From the NCBI RefSeq assembly GCF_036226365.1, contig NZ_CP108462.1, positions 8,974,501-9,038,500 of the forward strand: a stretch of DNA of 64,000 bases, given 5' to 3'. Positions 16,103 through 25,702 of this stretch are shown here, one piece after another. The position numbers were made by a program, and so were the translations under genes. The notes beneath the pieces are model-generated. The model was not told the origin of the DNA. It did not search any database and saw only the letters and a list, made by a program, of their open reading frames with translations. This stretch comes from Streptomyces sp. NBC_01262 (GTDB lineage Bacteria; Actinomycetota; Actinomycetes; Streptomycetales; Streptomycetaceae). Numbering within the stretch: position 1 is the first letter of the stretch; the number at the start of each line of letters is the position of its first letter.

Positions 16103-16756
16103 CTACGAGCCGTTCGAGTTGTTGAGGTACGCCAGCACCGCCAGCACCCTGCGGTGTCCGCTGTCGCTCGGCGGCAGCCCCAGCTTCAGGAACACGTTGC
16201 CGATGTGCTTGCTGACCGAGCGCTCGGTGACGACCAGGGCCTTGGCGATGGTGGTGTTGTCGTGCCCCTCGGCCATCAGCTTGAGGACCTCGCGCTCGCG
16301 CGGGGTCAGCAGGTCCAGCGGTGAGTCACGGCGGCGGGTGAGGAGCTCGGTCACCACCTCGGGGTCCAGCGCCGTGCCGCCGGCCGCGACCCGGTCCAGC
16401 GCGTCCAGGAACTCGTCCACCCGGCCCACCCGGTCCTTGAGCAGATAGCCGACGCCGCTCGCACCCCCGCCCAGCAGCTCGGCGGCGTAGGACTCCTCGA
16501 CGTACTGCGAGAGCACCAGCACCGGCAGCCCGGGGATCTCCTGGCGCGCCGCGAGGGCCGCCCGCAGGCCCTCGTCGCGGAAGCCGGGCGGCATTCGGAC
16601 GTCGAGGACGGCGGCGTCCGGGCGGTGGGCGAGCAGCGCGGGCAGCACTTCGGGCCCGGTGCTCGCGACGGCCACCACCTCGTGCCCGCAAGAGGTGAGC
16701 AGCAGGACGAGCCCCTGCCGCAGCAGGGCGTTGTCCTCGGCGATCACCACACGCAC
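16103..16756 (-). CDS. LuxR/NarL-type response regulator
   Basis: Response regulator of 217 aa. The receiver has acidic residues E7-D8, phospho-acceptor Asp52 in LDVRMPP and Lys in LLKD. The LuxR helix-turn-helix lies at about residues 148-205 (LTPREREVLKLMAEG, NTTIAKALVVTERSVSKHIG). It pairs with the kinase gene, overlapping it by 13 bp; the start is GTG 16756. The targets are unknown. It ends 9 bp from the convergent gntR stop, with no hairpin between them. Confidence 0.92.
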   Translation of the reverse strand: MRVVIAEDNALLRQGLVLLLTSCGHEVVAVASTGPEVLPALLAHRPDAAVLDVRMPPGFRDEGLRAALAARQEIPGLPVLVLSQYVEESYAAELLGGGASGVGYLLKDRVGRVDEFLDALDRVAAGGTALDPEVVTELLTRRRDSPLDLLTPREREVLKLMAEGHDNTTIAKALVVTERSVSKHIGNVFLKLGLPPSDSGHRRVLAVLAYLNNSNGS

Positions 16757-17910
16757 GGCAGCTCCACTTCGATCACGGTCGGGCCCCCGGCGGGGCTGGT
16801 CACACCGACGGTTCCGTCCAGCGCCGCCACCCGGCGGCGCATACCGAGCAGCCCCGAGCCGCCCGACTCGTCGGCGCCGCCGCGGCCCTCGTCGCGCACC
16901 CGCACCCGCAGCCCCGTGCGCGCCCGCGCGAGCCGCACCTCGGCCCGTTCGGAGCCGCTGTGCTTGGCCGCGTTCGTCAACGCCTCGGCCACCACGAAGT
17001 ACGCCGCCGCCTCCACCGCGGCCGGGGCCCTCGGGCCGCCTTCACCGGCGCCGTCCTCCAGGCCGTCCACGGTCACCGTCACGTCGAGCCCACTGCTCGC
17101 GGCCAGCGCGCGCACCGCCCCGGCGAGGCCGCGGTCGGTCAGGATCGGCGGGTGGATGCCGCGTACGACGTGCCGCAGTTCGGCCAGCGCCTCCTCGGCC
17201 TGGTCCTGGGCGTCTTCGAGCAGCTTGCGAGCGGCCTCGGGATCGCGGTCGTACTCGCGCTTGGCCAGGCCGATGCGCATCGACAGCGACACCAGCCGCG
17301 CCTGCGTGCCGTCGTGCAGGTCCCGCTCGATCCGGCGCAGCTCGGCCCCGTGGGCGGCCACCGCGCCCGCCCGGGTCTGCGTCAGCTCCTCGACGCGCAC
17401 GGCGAGTCGCGCCTTGGGCGAGGGCTTGAGCAGCGACTGCGACCAGTCGGCGTCGAGGTCCGCGAGCCGGCCGATCAGCGGGAGGACGACCGCCTGGCGG
17501 CCCAGCAGCCCGCTCCACACGCCGTCGACGACCAGGCCCACCGGCCACAGCGGCAGCATCAGGCACGGCAGCCAGCCGTAGCCGTAGTAGGCGACCATCC
17601 AGAGCAGGTCGGCGTGGGTGCCGGGATCGCGGGTCGCGGTGCGCAGCCGCTCGCGGAGCGTGCCGGTGATGGGCTGGTACGCCTCCGGGATCTCCCGGCC
17701 CGTCCAGCCGGCCACCTGGCGCCGCTTGGCCCCGGCGATCCGCCGTATCAACAGCACCGTCTCGGGCAGCAGCCCGGCGCCGACCACCAGGAGCGTGCCG
17801 GTGGCCGCGATCAGCAGCACCGTGATGAAGATGATCGAGCCGAAGGCCAGCACCGCGGCCTTGGCCAGCTGGACCGTGGCCCGGGCCGCCTGCCACACCG
17901 TCTTGCGCAT
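16744..17910 (-). CDS. Sensor histidine kinase (HisKA_3 type)
   Basis: Membrane sensor kinase of 388 aa. Hydrophobic segments at about 20-57 and 103-130 form a putative sensor domain as in the DUF4118/PspC-like kinases of streptomycetes. The phospho-acceptor box RRIERDLHDGTQARL has His199, and the ATPase domain shows TNAAKHS, DEGRGG and GSGLLGMRRRV. The partner response regulator overlaps its 3' end. The signal is unknown; such kinases often respond to cell-envelope stress, but nothing here proves that. Confidence 0.9.
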   Translation of the reverse strand: MRKTVWQAARATVQLAKAAVLAFGSIIFITVLLIAATGTLLVVGAGLLPETVLLIRRIAGAKRRQVAGWTGREIPEAYQPITGTLRERLRTATRDPGTHADLLWMVAYYGYGWLPCLMLPLWPVGLVVDGVWSGLLGRQAVVLPLIGRLADLDADWSQSLLKPSPKARLAVRVEELTQTRAGAVAAHGAELRRIERDLHDGTQARLVSLSMRIGLAKREYDRDPEAARKLLEDAQDQAEEALAELRHVVRGIHPPILTDRGLAGAVRALAASSGLDVTVTVDGLEDGAGEGGPRAPAAVEAAAYFVVAEALTNAAKHSGSERAEVRLARARTGLRVRVRDEGRGGADESGGSGLLGMRRRVAALDGTVGVTSPAGGPTVIEVELPCVW

Positions 17911-17977
17911 GCTGATCAGGTTAGGCGAGCGGCCGGACGCGCGGACGAGCGGCCCCGGCGGCGGGCGCTCAACGAGA

Positions 17978-18013
17978 ACGTCCAGGCCGGCCCGCAGGGG
18001 CCGGCCTGGACGT
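17978..18013 (-). terminator. Perfect 16-bp hairpin downstream of katG
   Basis: ACGTCCAGGCCGGCCC (17978-17993) pairs perfectly with 17998-18013 around the tetraloop GCAG. It lies 18 bp after the katG stop on the minus strand and upstream of the kinase gene, so it should end katG transcription. Confidence 0.75.
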
Positions 18014-18030
18014 CATGATCGGAACGGATC

Positions 18031-20253
18031 TCAGACGAGGTCGAACCGGTCGAGGTTGGAGACCTTGACCCACGCCGCGACGAAGTCGTTCACGAACTTC
18101 TCCTTCGCGTCATCGCTCGCGTAGACCTCCGCGAGCGCGCGCAGCTCGGAGTTCGAGCCGAAGACGAGGTCGGCACGGGTGCCGGTCCACTTCACCTCGC
18201 CCGTGGCGTCGTCGCGGCCCTCGAAGGTGTTCTGGTCCTCGGACGTCGGCGTCCACGTCGTGCCCAGGTCGAGCAGGTTGACGAAGAAGTCGTTGGTCAG
18301 GGACCCGGGGGTCGTGGTGAGGACGCCGAGCTTGGTGTCCCCGTGGTTCGCGCCCAGGACGCGCAGGCCGCCGACGAGGACCGTCAGCTCGGGGGCGCTC
18401 AGGTTGAGCAGGTTCGCCTTGTCGATCAGCAGGTACTCGGCCGGAAGGCGGTTGCCCTTGCCGAGGTAGTTGCGGAACCCGTCGGCGGTCGGCTCCAGCG
18501 CGGCGAAGGACTCCACGTCGGTCTGGTCCTGCGAGGCGTCCACGCGGCCCGGCGTGAAGGGCACCTCGACGTCGAAACCGGCGTCCTTGGCGGCCTTCTC
18601 GACGCCCGCCGCACCGGCGAGCACGATCAGGTCGGCCAGCGAGACCTGCTTGCCGCCGGCGTTGAAGGACTGCTGGATGGTCTCCAGCTTCCGCAGCACG
18701 GTCGCCAGCTGGTCGGGCTCGTTGACGTCCCACCCGGCCTGCGGCTGCAGGCGGATGCGGGCGCCGTTGGCGCCGCCGCGCTTGTCGCTGCCGCGGAAGG
18801 ACGAGGTGGCCGCCCACGTGGTGGACACCAGCTCGGACACCGACAGGCCCGAGGCGAGGATCTGCGCCTTGAGCGCGGCGATGTCCTCGGCGCCGACGAG
18901 CTCGTGCGTCACCGCGGGGAGCGGGTCCTGCCACAGCAGCGTCTCGGACGGGACCTCGGGGCCGAGGTAGCGCACGACCGGGCCCAGGTCGCGGTGGGTC
19001 AGCTTGAACCACGCGCGGGCGAAGGCGTCCGCGAACTGGTCCGGGTTCTCGAAGAAGCGCCGCGAGATCTGCTCGTAGGCCGGGTCGAAGCGCAGCGACA
19101 GGTCCGTCGTCAGCATCGTGGGGGCCTTGGTCTTCGACGCGTCGTGGGCGTCGGGGATGGTGCCCGCGCCGGCGCCGTCCTTCGCGACCCACTGGTTGGC
19201 GCCGGCGGGGCTCTGCGTGAGCTCCCACTCGTAGCCGAAGAGGTTCTGGAAGAAGTTGTTGCTCCACTGGGTCGGGGTCTGCGTCCAGGTGACCTCAAGG
19301 CCACTGGTGATCGCGTCGCCGCCCTTGCCGGAGCCGTAGGTGCTCTTCCAGCCGAGGCCCTGGGCCTCGATCGGGGCGCCCTCGGGCTCGACGCCGACGC
19401 TCTCCGCCGGGCCCGCGCCGTGGGTCTTGCCGAAGGTGTGACCGCCCGCGATGAGGGCGACCGTCTCCTCGTCGTTCATCGCCATGCGGCGGAACGTCTC
19501 ACGGATGTCGCGGGCCGCGGCCAGCGGGTCCGGGTTGCCGTTGGGGCCCTCGGGGTTGACGTAGATGAGGCCCATCTGGACCGCGCCGAGGGGGTTCTCC
19601 AGCTCGCGGTCACCGGTGTAGCGCTCGTCGTCCAGCCAGACCTTCTCGGGACCCCAGTAGACGTCCTCGTCGGGCTCCCACACGTCGGCGCGGCCGCCGC
19701 CGAAGCCGAAGGTCTCGAAGCCCATGGACTCCAGCGCGACGTTGCCCGCGAGGATCATGAGGTCGGCCCACGACAGGCTCTGGCCGTACTTCTTCTTGAC
19801 CGGCCACAGCAGACGGCGGGCCTTGTCGAGGTTGCCGTTGTCCGGCCAGCTGTTGAGGGGGGCGAAGCGCTGCTGGCCGGCCCCGCCGCCGCCGCGGCCG
19901 TCGCTGATCCGGTAGGTGCCCGCGCTGTGCCACGCCATACGGATCATGAACGGGCCGTAGTGGCCGAAGTCGGCCGGCCACCAGTCCTTGGAGTCCGTCA
20001 GGACCTCGGCGATGTCCTGCTTGACCGCCGGGAGGTCGAGGGTCTTGAACGCCTCGGCGTAGTCGAACTCCTCACCGAGCGGGTTGGCCACCGCGGGGTT
20101 CTTGGCGAGGATCTTCAGGTTGAGCCGCTCCGGCCACCACTGGCGGTTTCCGCCGCCCTGCGTCGGGTGCGCGGCGCGCCCGTGCACGACGGGGCAGCCA
20201 CCTCCACCCTCCGTCTTCGCGTCGGTGACGATTGCGTCATGGTTCTCGGACAT
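18031..20253 (-). CDS. katG: Catalase-peroxidase
   Basis: Cytosolic bifunctional haem enzyme of 740 aa that removes hydrogen peroxide by catalase and peroxidase activity. Distal residues Arg105, Trp108 and His109 (RMAWHSAGTYR), the Met257-Tyr231-Trp108 covalent adduct residues and the proximal His272 (AGGHTFGKTHG) are all present, as is the duplicated C-terminal domain. The length is that of the complete family. AAGGA precedes ATG 20253. The Fur-type regulator is encoded divergently at 20614. A TTGACT-N16-TAGGAT promoter-like pair lies about 245 bp upstream. Confidence 0.97.
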   Translation of the reverse strand: MSENHDAIVTDAKTEGGGGCPVVHGRAAHPTQGGGNRQWWPERLNLKILAKNPAVANPLGEEFDYAEAFKTLDLPAVKQDIAEVLTDSKDWWPADFGHYGPFMIRMAWHSAGTYRISDGRGGGGAGQQRFAPLNSWPDNGNLDKARRLLWPVKKKYGQSLSWADLMILAGNVALESMGFETFGFGGGRADVWEPDEDVYWGPEKVWLDDERYTGDRELENPLGAVQMGLIYVNPEGPNGNPDPLAAARDIRETFRRMAMNDEETVALIAGGHTFGKTHGAGPAESVGVEPEGAPIEAQGLGWKSTYGSGKGGDAITSGLEVTWTQTPTQWSNNFFQNLFGYEWELTQSPAGANQWVAKDGAGAGTIPDAHDASKTKAPTMLTTDLSLRFDPAYEQISRRFFENPDQFADAFARAWFKLTHRDLGPVVRYLGPEVPSETLLWQDPLPAVTHELVGAEDIAALKAQILASGLSVSELVSTTWAATSSFRGSDKRGGANGARIRLQPQAGWDVNEPDQLATVLRKLETIQQSFNAGGKQVSLADLIVLAGAAGVEKAAKDAGFDVEVPFTPGRVDASQDQTDVESFAALEPTADGFRNYLGKGNRLPAEYLLIDKANLLNLSAPELTVLVGGLRVLGANHGDTKLGVLTTTPGSLTNDFFVNLLDLGTTWTPTSEDQNTFEGRDDATGEVKWTGTRADLVFGSNSELRALAEVYASDDAKEKFVNDFVAAWVKVSNLDRFDLV

Positions 20254-20497
20254 GGGAATCCTTCCGGGCTGAACGGATCATGCTGCTGAGGCTCTGAGGG
20301 CGGTGGAGCGGTCCGGGCACAGTCGACTCTGGTGACGACACGGTACGACCGGCGCACGACGCGATGAGCGTGTGGAGGGTTTCACACACGGCTCACCCAC
20401 AGTCCGGCACCGCGCGGCTCGCCGGCGGTGGTCCCGTCACGTCTGTGTTCTCCTGCCGTACTGGAGTCATCCTGTCCCTTGGCTATCGCCGGAACTG

Positions 20498-20525
20498 ATC
20501 CTACGATGGACAGAGTCTAAGTCAA
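20498..20525 (-). promoter_or_regulatory. Putative katG promoter within the katG-furA gap
   Basis: On the minus strand TTGACT (20525-20520) and TAGGAT (20503-20498) are separated by 16 bp. This would give katG a leader of about 240 nt. The rest of the 360-bp gap (20254-20613) holds no gene that I can support; no clear palindromic Fur/PerR box was recognised, although the furA-proximal part is AT-richer than its surroundings. Confidence 0.45.
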
Positions 20526-20613
20526 GAAGCACGCCAAACCCATATCCAGTCGGAACCCGGACCTCCGCTGGTAAACTCCGGGTTTCCCACCGAACCTGAA
20601 TAGGTGAACCGAT

Positions 20614-21024
20614 ATGAGTGACCTGCTGGAGCGACTTAGAGGGCGTGGCTGGCGGATGACCTCCCAGCGACGCGTCGTTGCGGAGGTCCTCGACGGCGAC
20701 CACGTGCACCTCACGGCCGACGAGGTGCACGCCCGCGCGGCACAGCGGCTGCCCGAGATCTCCCGGGCGACCGTCTACAACACCCTGGGCGAGCTGGTCT
20801 CCCTCGGCGAGGTCATAGAAGTCGCCACCGACGGCCGCGCCAAGCGCTACGACCCCAACGCCCACCACCCGCACCAGCACCTGGTGTGCTCCAACTGCGG
20901 CACCATCCGCGATGTCCACCCCACCGGCAATCCGCTGGCCGACCTCCCGGCCGAGGAGCGGTTCGGCTTCGCCGTGTCCGAGGTCGAGGTCACCTACCGC
21001 GGGCTGTGCCCCTCCTGCGCCTAG
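20614..21024 (+). CDS. furA: Fur family peroxide-responsive repressor (CatR/FurA-like)
   Basis: Metal-dependent repressor of 136 aa. The winged helix (LTADEVHARAAQRLPEISRATVYNTLGEL) spans about residues 33-62. The structural zinc site is complete: Cys92, Cys95, Cys132 and Cys135; HHPHQH at 84-89 holds regulatory-metal ligands. Proteins of this type in streptomycetes sense peroxide by metal-catalysed oxidation and repress catalase genes. It is divergent from katG, which it probably controls. ATG 20614 follows GAATAGGTGA. Confidence 0.88.
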   Translation: MSDLLERLRGRGWRMTSQRRVVAEVLDGDHVHLTADEVHARAAQRLPEISRATVYNTLGELVSLGEVIEVATDGRAKRYDPNAHHPHQHLVCSNCGTIRDVHPTGNPLADLPAEERFGFAVSEVEVTYRGLCPSCA

Positions 21025-21029
21025 CCCAG

Positions 21030-21072
21030 TCAGGGCGACCGCGTCAGGGCGACCCGCGTCCGGGCGACCGCG
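21030..21072. repeat. Three tandem copies of a 14-15-bp unit between furA and lacI-type gene
   Basis: Units beginning at 21030, 21044 and 21059 read TCAGGGCGACCGCG, TCAGGGCGACCCGCG and TCCGGGCGACCGCG and run up to the stop codon of the convergent regulator gene. They fill most of the 48-bp gap; no hairpin was seen. Confidence 0.75.
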
Positions 21073-22092
21073 TCAGGCGGACTCGCGGACCACGAGGCGG
21101 CACGGGACGGTGTGCAGGCCGGGCACCGGGTCGGCGTTGATGGCGTCCAGCAGGCGCAGCGCCGCCATGCGGCCGATCTCGGTGAGGTCGCGGTCGATCG
21201 TGGTGAGGGGCGGCCGGCAGGCCAGGGCCATGGTGTCCCAGTTGTCGTAGCCGACGATCGCGATCGAGGCGGGGACGTTCACGCCCCGTTCCCGCAGGGT
21301 GTCCGCCACGCCCCGGGCGATCTGGTCGTTGCCGCAGAAGAAGGCGTCGGTGTCCGGCGCGGTCCGCAGCACCGCCTCGGCCGCGTGGCGTCCCCAGGCC
21401 TCGCTCCACTCGCCGAAGTGGACGCGGCCGGTCGCCAGGCGCAGTGACGAGCTCTCCAGCAGCTCGACCGTGTGGCGGGCGCGGTCACGGGCCGCGGCGT
21501 GGTGCGCGGGACCGGTGACGTGTGCGATCCGGGTGCGCCCGGTGGCGAGCAGGTGCTCGACGGCGAGATGGGCGCCGCCCCGGTCGTCGGAGACCACCGA
21601 GGTGTCGACGGGGTCGGCCGAGGGGGAGAGCGCGTAGACGGTGGGGATCGGCGCGATGCCGGTCAGCGGGGGCCGGGGGTCGGTGCGGCGGCCGGTGACG
21701 ATGATGCCGTCCACCCGCCGGTCCATGAGGTTGCGCAGATGGTGCTGCTCGCGGATGGCGTCGCCGCGGGTGTCGCAGAGCAGTACGGAGATCTTCCCGG
21801 CCCCGAGGGCGTCCTCCGCGCCGAGCAGTACGGGGGTGCTGAAGCGGCCGATGCCGTCCGTGGTCATCAGCCCGACCGTCCAGCTGCGGCCGGTGTGCAG
21901 GCTCTGCGCGTGCTGGTTGGGCCGGAAGTCCAGTGCCTCCACCGCCGCCAAAACCCGCAGACGGGTCTCGGGCCGCATCCGGCCGCCGCCGTTCAGGGCC
22001 TTCGAGGCCGTCCCCACGCTGACGCCCGCCAGGGCGGCGACATCGGCGAGCTTCGCCCGGTCGGTGGGGCGGGGAAGTGGAGCATCGGCCAC
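21073..22092 (-). CDS. LacI family regulator of the arabinoside locus
   Basis: Repressor of 339 aa. The N-terminal helix-turn-helix is at about residues 13-60 (KLADVAALAGVSVGTASKALNG), followed by a periplasmic-binding-protein-like sensor domain (about 65-335) that binds a sugar. GTG 22092 is preferred because AAGGAT lies 8 nt upstream; a TTG two codons earlier is the alternative. The gene is divergent from the GH127 gene, and an AAAACGTTTT palindrome typical of LacI-family operators lies in the gap, so it probably represses that operon until an arabinose-containing sugar enters the cell. Confidence 0.92.
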   Translation of the reverse strand: MADAPLPRPTDRAKLADVAALAGVSVGTASKALNGGGRMRPETRLRVLAAVEALDFRPNQHAQSLHTGRSWTVGLMTTDGIGRFSTPVLLGAEDALGAGKISVLLCDTRGDAIREQHHLRNLMDRRVDGIIVTGRRTDPRPPLTGIAPIPTVYALSPSADPVDTSVVSDDRGGAHLAVEHLLATGRTRIAHVTGPAHHAAARDRARHTVELLESSSLRLATGRVHFGEWSEAWGRHAAEAVLRTAPDTDAFFCGNDQIARGVADTLRERGVNVPASIAIVGYDNWDTMALACRPPLTTIDRDLTEIGRMAALRLLDAINADPVPGLHTVPCRLVVRESA

Positions 22093-22261
22093 GAGCAATC
22101 CTTTTCCTCAATGACGGTGGCGACGGATACCGACGGTCACCGGCGAACATCGACATACATCCTGGCAGTCTTCCGCGCCGCCTGCCAAGCCCTGAGTGCG
22201 CCTGAGAAAATACTTGTCCGTGCCTCTTGACCCCAACGCGTGCTCTCTCTAGCTTTCCGGC

Positions 22262-22277
22262 AGAAAAACGTTTTCTC
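22262..22277. promoter_or_regulatory. LacI-family operator
   Basis: AGAAAAACGTTTTCTC contains the perfect palindrome AAAACGTTTT (22265-22274), with the central CG step typical of LacI/GalR operators. It lies 28 bp upstream of the GH127 start. A partial related word (GAGAAAATAC) is at 22204-22213. Confidence 0.75.
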
Positions 22278-22304
22278 AAACGAGTTCCGGGAGTTCGGAT
22301 AGAC

Positions 22305-24254
22305 ATGCCCCGTACACGCCTCGCCCTGCCCGCCACGGGTCCGGTCCGACTCGGCCCGGACGCCCACGCCGCGCTGCTCCCCGCCACCGCCGAGGTGCGG
22401 TCCGGCTTCTGGCACGCCCGCCGCGAGGCCAACGCGAGCACCTCCATCCCGCAGGGCCCCGGGCTGCTGGAGTCCGCGGGGAATCTGCACAACCTGCGGC
22501 TGGCGGCGGGCACGGCCGAGGGCGAGTTCCGGGGTGCGTACCCGTTCGTCGACACCGACGTCTACAAGTGGCTGGAGGCCGCCTCCTGGCAGCTCGCCCA
22601 GTGGGCGCCGGGGGAGGGCGGCCCCCAGGCCGGCCGGCTCGCCGCCGACGTGGAGCGGATCATCGCCCTGGTCGCCGGAGCCCAGTGCGGCGACGGCTAC
22701 CTGAACACCTGGTTCCAGCTGGTCAAGGGCGGCGAGCGCTACCGGGACCTGCGCTGGGGCCACGAGCTGTACTGCGCGGGACACTTGATCCAGGCGGCCG
22801 TCGCCCACCACCGGGCCACCGGACGCGACGAACTGCTCGAGGTGGCCCGCCGCTTCGCCGACCACATCGACACGGTGTTCGGCCCGCCCGGCAGCGGAAA
22901 GCCCATCGACGGCGTCGACGGCCACCCCGAGATCGAGACCGCCCTGGTCGAGCTGTACCGGGAGACCGGCGAGCAGCGCTATCTGGATCTGGCGGGCTAC
23001 TTCGTCGGCCGCTACGGCCACGGTCTGCTCGGCGGCGACGCGTACTGCCAGGACCGGGTGCCGCTGCGCGAGGCCGAGAACGTCGAAGGCCACGCGGTGC
23101 GCCAGCTGTACCTGCTGGCCGGCGCGACCGACCTGGCCACCGAGACCGGCGAGGCCGAACTGCGCGCCGCCACCGAGCGGTTGTGGCAGGCCATGACCAC
23201 CACCAAGACCCACATCACCGGCGGGCTGGGCGCCCACCACGACAAGGAGGACTTCGGCGACCCCTTCGAACTGCCCAACGAACGGGCCTACTGCGAGACC
23301 TGCGCCGCCATCGCCTCCATCCAGTGGAGCTGGCGCCTCGCCCTGCTCACCGGGCAGGCCCGCTACAGCGACCTGATCGAGCGCACCCTGTTCAACGGCT
23401 TCCTCGCCGGCGTCTCCCTGGACGGCGAGAGCTGGCTCTACGTCAACCCCCTCCAGGTCCGCGACGGCCACACCGATCCCGGCGGCGACCAGTCCGCCCG
23501 CCGTACCCGCTGGTTCCGCTGCGCCTGCTGCCCGCCCAACGTCATGCGGCTGCTGGCCGGCCTGGAGCACTACCTCGCCACGAGCGACGGCACCGGCCTG
23601 CAGATCCACCAGTACGTCACCGGCGACTACACCGCCGACGGGATCACCGTCCGCTGCGAGACCGACTACCCCTGGCACGGCACGATCGCCGTCACGGTCG
23701 AGGAGACACCGGTCGATCACCCCTGGACCCTTTCCCTCCGTATCCCTCAGTGGTGCCGGCTCGGCCCCGGCGGCGAGTTCCGGGTGCGGTGCGGGGAGCG
23801 GACCTATGACGCCCCCGTGACCGACGGCTGGCTACGGCTGGAGCGGACCTGGGCCCCCGGTGACCGGATCGTCCTGGAGCTGCCCCTCGAACCCCGCCTC
23901 ACCGCCGCCGACCCCCGGGTGGACGCGGTACGCGGCTGCGTGGCGATCGAGCGCGGGCCGCTCGTCTACTGCCTGGAGGGGGTCGACCACCCGGGCGGCG
24001 GCCTGGACGACATCGTGGTCGACGCCACGCGTCCACTCGCCGTGAAGCACCGCCCCGACCTGCTCGGCGGCGTCACCACAATCGTGGCGGCCGGCCGTCG
24101 CCGGCACCTCCCCGACGCGGGCTGGTGGCCGTACGGCCCCGCAGCCGATGCCCCGCACAGCGACGGCGAACCCCTCGAACTCACCGCCATCCCCTACTAC
24201 GCGTGGGCCAACCGTCAGGACGGCAGCATGCGTGTCTGGCTGCCCACCTCCTGA
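22305..24254 (+). CDS. GH127 family beta-L-arabinofuranosidase
   Basis: Glycoside hydrolase of 649 aa (DUF1680/GH127) that releases beta-linked L-arabinofuranose. The zinc-cysteine catalytic centre is visible: Glu331 and Cys333 (YCETC), and Cys408-Cys409 in CACCPPN, matching E338, C340, C417 and C418 of the characterised HypBA1; Cys408 corresponds to the nucleophile. No signal peptide is seen, so the sugar is cut inside the cell after import, which fits the ABC importer encoded next. ATG 22305 lies just after the operator; longer in-frame starts would put the operator inside the gene. Confidence 0.9.
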   Translation: MPRTRLALPATGPVRLGPDAHAALLPATAEVRSGFWHARREANASTSIPQGPGLLESAGNLHNLRLAAGTAEGEFRGAYPFVDTDVYKWLEAASWQLAQWAPGEGGPQAGRLAADVERIIALVAGAQCGDGYLNTWFQLVKGGERYRDLRWGHELYCAGHLIQAAVAHHRATGRDELLEVARRFADHIDTVFGPPGSGKPIDGVDGHPEIETALVELYRETGEQRYLDLAGYFVGRYGHGLLGGDAYCQDRVPLREAENVEGHAVRQLYLLAGATDLATETGEAELRAATERLWQAMTTTKTHITGGLGAHHDKEDFGDPFELPNERAYCETCAAIASIQWSWRLALLTGQARYSDLIERTLFNGFLAGVSLDGESWLYVNPLQVRDGHTDPGGDQSARRTRWFRCACCPPNVMRLLAGLEHYLATSDGTGLQIHQYVTGDYTADGITVRCETDYPWHGTIAVTVEETPVDHPWTLSLRIPQWCRLGPGGEFRVRCGERTYDAPVTDGWLRLERTWAPGDRIVLELPLEPRLTAADPRVDAVRGCVAIERGPLVYCLEGVDHPGGGLDDIVVDATRPLAVKHRPDLLGGVTTIVAAGRRRHLPDAGWWPYGPAADAPHSDGEPLELTAIPYYAWANRQDGSMRVWLPTS

Positions 24255-24321
24255 CCCTCCCGCAGGTCCCGCCCGCACGTCCCCGCCCCCACGTCCCACC
24301 CCTGACAATGAGGTCATCCCC

Positions 24322-25566
24322 GTGAGACACACCCGTCGTACCGTCCTCGCCGCCGCTGTCGTCGCCGGCGCCCTCGCCTCCGTATCCGCCTGCGGTGGCA
24401 GCGGTTCCGGCTCCTCCACCGCCTCGTCCGGCTCGTCCGCCACCTACGCCTTCTGGGACCCGTACCCGCAGTTCGACGCCACCTCCGACTGGGGCAAGGC
24501 CGTCGCCGCATGCGGCAAGCAGGCCGGCGTCACCGTCAAGCGCACCGGCTACGACACCTCGGACCTGGGCAACAAGGCCCTGCTCGCCGCCCAGCAGGGC
24601 AACGCGCCCGACGTGATGCTGGTCGACAACCCGGTCGTCTCGACACTGGTCGAGGCCGGAATCCTCAACAAGACCAGTGACATCGGCCTGGACACGACAT
24701 CCATACAGAAGAACATCATCGGCGCCGGAACGGTCGACGGAGCCGCCTACGGCGTACCGATCGGGGCGAACACCCTGGCCCTGTACTACAACGCGGACCT
24801 GCTGAAGGCGGCCAAGGTCGACCCCGCCGCCGTCAAGGACTGGGCTTCCCTGACCGCCGCCCTGAAGAAGGTCAAGGCGGCCGGTAAGAAGGGCATCACC
24901 TTCTCCGCGATCGGCACCGAGGAGGGCAGCTTCCAGTTCCTGCCCTGGTTCTGGGGCGCCGGCGGCGACCTCACCAAGCTCGACGCCGCCCAGGGCGTCA
25001 AGGCCCTGTCGCTGTGGAAGGGCTGGGTCGCCGACGGCCTGGCGCCCAACGACGTGCTGACCAACACCCAGACCACCAGCTGGCAGGAGTTCGCCACCGG
25101 CACGTACGCCTTCGGCGAGAACGGCACCTGGCAGCTCGGCAACGCGCAGAAGGCGGGCTTCAAGTACGGCGTCATCAGCATCCCCGCCGAGAACGGCGGC
25201 GCCGCGCCGGTGCCCACCGGCGGCGAGTTCGTCACCGTACCCGTGCAGAAGGACAGCTCCCGCTACGAGGTCAGCAAGAAGATCGTCACCTGCCTGACCA
25301 GCGCCAAGAACCTGCTGGCCACCGACACCACGCTCTCCTACGTGGCCCCCACCGCGGCCGTGCAGAGCGAGCAGGTCGCGAACAACCCGCTGCTGAAGCC
25401 GTGGGTGTCGGCCGTGGCCGCGGCGCGCGGCCGCACCAGCGGCGGGCTGGGCGTCAAGTACCCCGTCATCTCCGAGCAGCTGTGGGCCGCGGTGCAGGGC
25501 GCGCTGTCCGGCGGGAAGACCCCGCAGTCCGCTCTCGCCGCCGCGCAGGACGCGGCCGCGAAGTAG
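24322..25566 (+). CDS. ABC transporter sugar-binding lipoprotein
   Basis: Extracellular solute-binding protein (family 1) of 414 aa, anchored to the membrane as a lipoprotein: an Arg-rich N-terminus and hydrophobic stretch lead to the lipobox VSAC, with the modified cysteine at about residue 24. The rest has the Gly- and Trp-rich features of oligosaccharide binders (LPWFWGAGGDL, GENGTWQLG). GTG 24322 was chosen because it starts the signal sequence. It lies between GH127 and two permease genes, so it likely binds arabino-oligosaccharides. Confidence 0.9.
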   Translation: MRHTRRTVLAAAVVAGALASVSACGGSGSGSSTASSGSSATYAFWDPYPQFDATSDWGKAVAACGKQAGVTVKRTGYDTSDLGNKALLAAQQGNAPDVMLVDNPVVSTLVEAGILNKTSDIGLDTTSIQKNIIGAGTVDGAAYGVPIGANTLALYYNADLLKAAKVDPAAVKDWASLTAALKKVKAAGKKGITFSAIGTEEGSFQFLPWFWGAGGDLTKLDAAQGVKALSLWKGWVADGLAPNDVLTNTQTTSWQEFATGTYAFGENGTWQLGNAQKAGFKYGVISIPAENGGAAPVPTGGEFVTVPVQKDSSRYEVSKKIVTCLTSAKNLLATDTTLSYVAPTAAVQSEQVANNPLLKPWVSAVAAARGRTSGGLGVKYPVISEQLWAAVQGALSGGKTPQSALAAAQDAAAK

Positions 25567-25702
25567 GACGTGACCAGCCCGCGATACGCCACCTGCAGGG
25601 GTCGGCCGCGGTCTCGCGGGCGACTGCGGGCCGGTGGCGGGCTGGTCGGTCAGTTTCCCGCGCCCCTCCGGCGCGCCGCCGTACCGAGGAGTGTCCCTTC
25701 GC

